The position numbers were made by a program, and so were the translations under genes. 64,000 bases of DNA, taken from the NCBI GenBank assembly GCA_024220525.1, contig JAMYWO010000162.1:26261-90260 (forward strand). The letters run 5' to 3'. Below, one piece after another: positions 59,695 through 64,000 of this stretch. The first letter of the stretch is position 1, and every line of letters starts with the position of its first letter. This stretch comes from Cochliopodium minus (lineage: Eukaryota; Discosea; Himatismenida; Cochliopodiidae). The notes under the pieces are model-generated. The model saw only the letters and a program-made list of their open reading frames with translations. It was not told the origin of the DNA and searched no databases.

Positions 59695-59904
59695 AAAGAA
59701 TGGAAAAACAAATAAGAGGATTAATCTTCGATTTTACTTTTTCTCTTCATTGCTTACCTCAAAATCTTCACCTTTTTTTTATTTTTTTTGGAAGCCTTTG
59801 TTTCATTCTAGAATATACATCAATTCAAAGAAAATTAAAGATCATGATTTTGATTAGATAAAAAAAAAAAAGTATCTGATCACCCTCCAAATTATAAACT
59901 TTGA

Positions 59905-64000
<4,096 letters not shown>

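Overview
This is nuclear DNA from a very AT-rich eukaryote with a mitochondrion. Nearly every gene is cut by short AT/T-rich introns, mostly GT-AG and about 50-250 nt, and TAA, TAG and TGA all act as stops. The gene set (SIRT4-type sirtuin, MED13, SAC3/GANP, AMPK-gamma-like CBS protein, EVH1 protein, DH-PH-MORN RhoGEF, asteroid-type XPG protein, ankyrin and giant coiled-coil proteins) points to a free-living protist. An amoebozoan or similar amoeba is my best guess, but the sequence does not settle it.

Layout. 1-10.8 kb: 3' half of a SIRT4-like gene, a decayed membrane/coiled-coil fragment, two tandem PARP-type zinc-finger genes (one apparently broken), a PH-domain protein, and the 5' half of a SIRT4-like gene. 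10.8-33.3 kb: truncated ankyrin gene, a mitochondrial-looking metallo-beta-lactamase-fold protein, MED13 (11 exons), a lone gag-like ORF beside a decayed copy of the SAC3 gene tail, SAC3/GANP, a SET-domain protein and oligoribonuclease. 33.3-53.5 kb: 5' part of a CBS protein, a second ankyrin gene, an 890-base gap, tRNA-Lys, a 2,394-residue PH/coiled-coil protein, two tandem secreted FKBPs, a small orphan, an asteroid-type protein and the 3' part of the CBS protein. 53.5-64 kb: DH-PH-MORN RhoGEF, EVH1 protein, a Sel1-repeat pseudogene and mitochondrial-type alanyl-tRNA synthetase running off the window.

Two themes stand out. First, single n bases at 10797, 33276 and 53493 lie in or beside broken genes. 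The two sirtuin halves (155-1145 and 9226-10689) and the two CBS halves (33531-34345 and 52182-53289) are each complementary, phase-compatible and in the wrong order. This is best read as small contigs scaffolded on the wrong side of their neighbours, with true gene scrambling as a less likely alternative. Second, splicing has odd features: the sirtuin frame needs either a 2-nt microexon or a GA-AG intron, three introns have GC donors, and the PARP-finger genes are interrupted directly after the start ATG.

Functionally the window mixes unrelated housekeeping genes: transcription and mRNA export (MED13, SAC3), RNA decay (oligoribonuclease), mitochondrial functions (sirtuin, AlaRS, beta-lactamase-fold protein), energy sensing (CBS protein), cytoskeleton and membrane signalling (EVH1, RhoGEF, PH proteins) and secretory folding (FKBPs). 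There are no operons and no CRISPR array.
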